The translations under genes were made by a program, and so were the position numbers. This document shows positions 6,494 to 6,539 of a DNA stretch of 6,539 bases, in pieces. The stretch lies in the NCBI GenBank assembly GCA_947384095.1, contig CANDFU010000099.1, forward strand, positions 1 through 6,539. Direction: 5' to 3'. Numbering within the stretch: position 1 is the stretch's first letter; every line of letters begins with the position of its first letter. The notes beneath the pieces were generated by a model, which was given only the letters and a program-made list of their open reading frames with translations, was not told where the DNA came from and made no database searches. Origin of the DNA: an uncultured Roseburia sp. GTDB lineage: Bacteria; Bacillota; Clostridia; Lachnospirales; Lachnospiraceae.

Positions 6494-6539
6494 AGATCGG
6501 AAGAGCACACGTCTGAACTCCAGTCACCTCTCGTCATCT
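6494..6539 (+). other. Illumina adapter remnant (P7 side, with i7 index)
   Basis: Not biological sequence. 6494..6527 is the standard read-2 adapter beginning AGATCGGAAGAGCACACGTC. It is followed by an 8-base index-like CTCTCGTC (6528..6535) and ATCT, the start of the P7 arm. It fuses in frame to the aminotransferase gene and produces a spurious C-terminus. Confidence 0.98.

Overview
The window is a 6.4-kb piece of bacterial DNA (46..6493) flanked on both sides by untrimmed Illumina library adapter (1..45 and 6494..6539). Both outermost genes are therefore cut by the fragment ends, not by biology. Strong AGGAGG-type ribosome sites, tight packing of all genes on the + strand and a roughly balanced base composition (judged by eye) suggest a Firmicute, probably of class Clostridia (Lachnospiraceae-like). 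That placement is inference; there is no marker gene.

Layout: (1) 46..758, 3' part of a BtrH-like (butirosin protein H family) papain-fold acyltransferase; (2) about 780..1343, a small protein of unknown function; (3) about 1297..2316, a complete second BtrH-like protein, overlapping the gene before it; (4) 2322..2750, a FabZ-type 3-hydroxyacyl-ACP dehydratase with its catalytic His/Glu pair; (5) 2763..3821, a ketoacyl-synthase fold protein in which the Cys-His-His triad is absent; (6) 3833..4585, a FabG-type reductase; (7) about 4611..5333, a second, divergent short-chain reductase; (8) 5372..6493, the first 374 codons of a class III PLP aminotransferase. Junctions range from short overlaps to 38 bp, and no promoter or terminator is visible, so this looks like the interior of one operon.

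Together the genes read as a specialised acyl-carrier pathway rather than housekeeping fatty acid synthesis. The reductases and dehydratase would process beta-keto acyl chains, the aminotransferase would install an amine, and the BtrH-like proteins would move a finished acyl chain to an acceptor, as BtrH does in butirosin biosynthesis. No acyl carrier protein, catalytically competent ketosynthase, malonyl transferase or adenylation enzyme lies in the window; they must be outside it or borrowed from primary metabolism. The product is unknown. The most notable points are the ketosynthase-like protein without its triad, the pair of BtrH-like proteins around an unrecognised gene, and the adapter-derived fake ends of the two terminal proteins.
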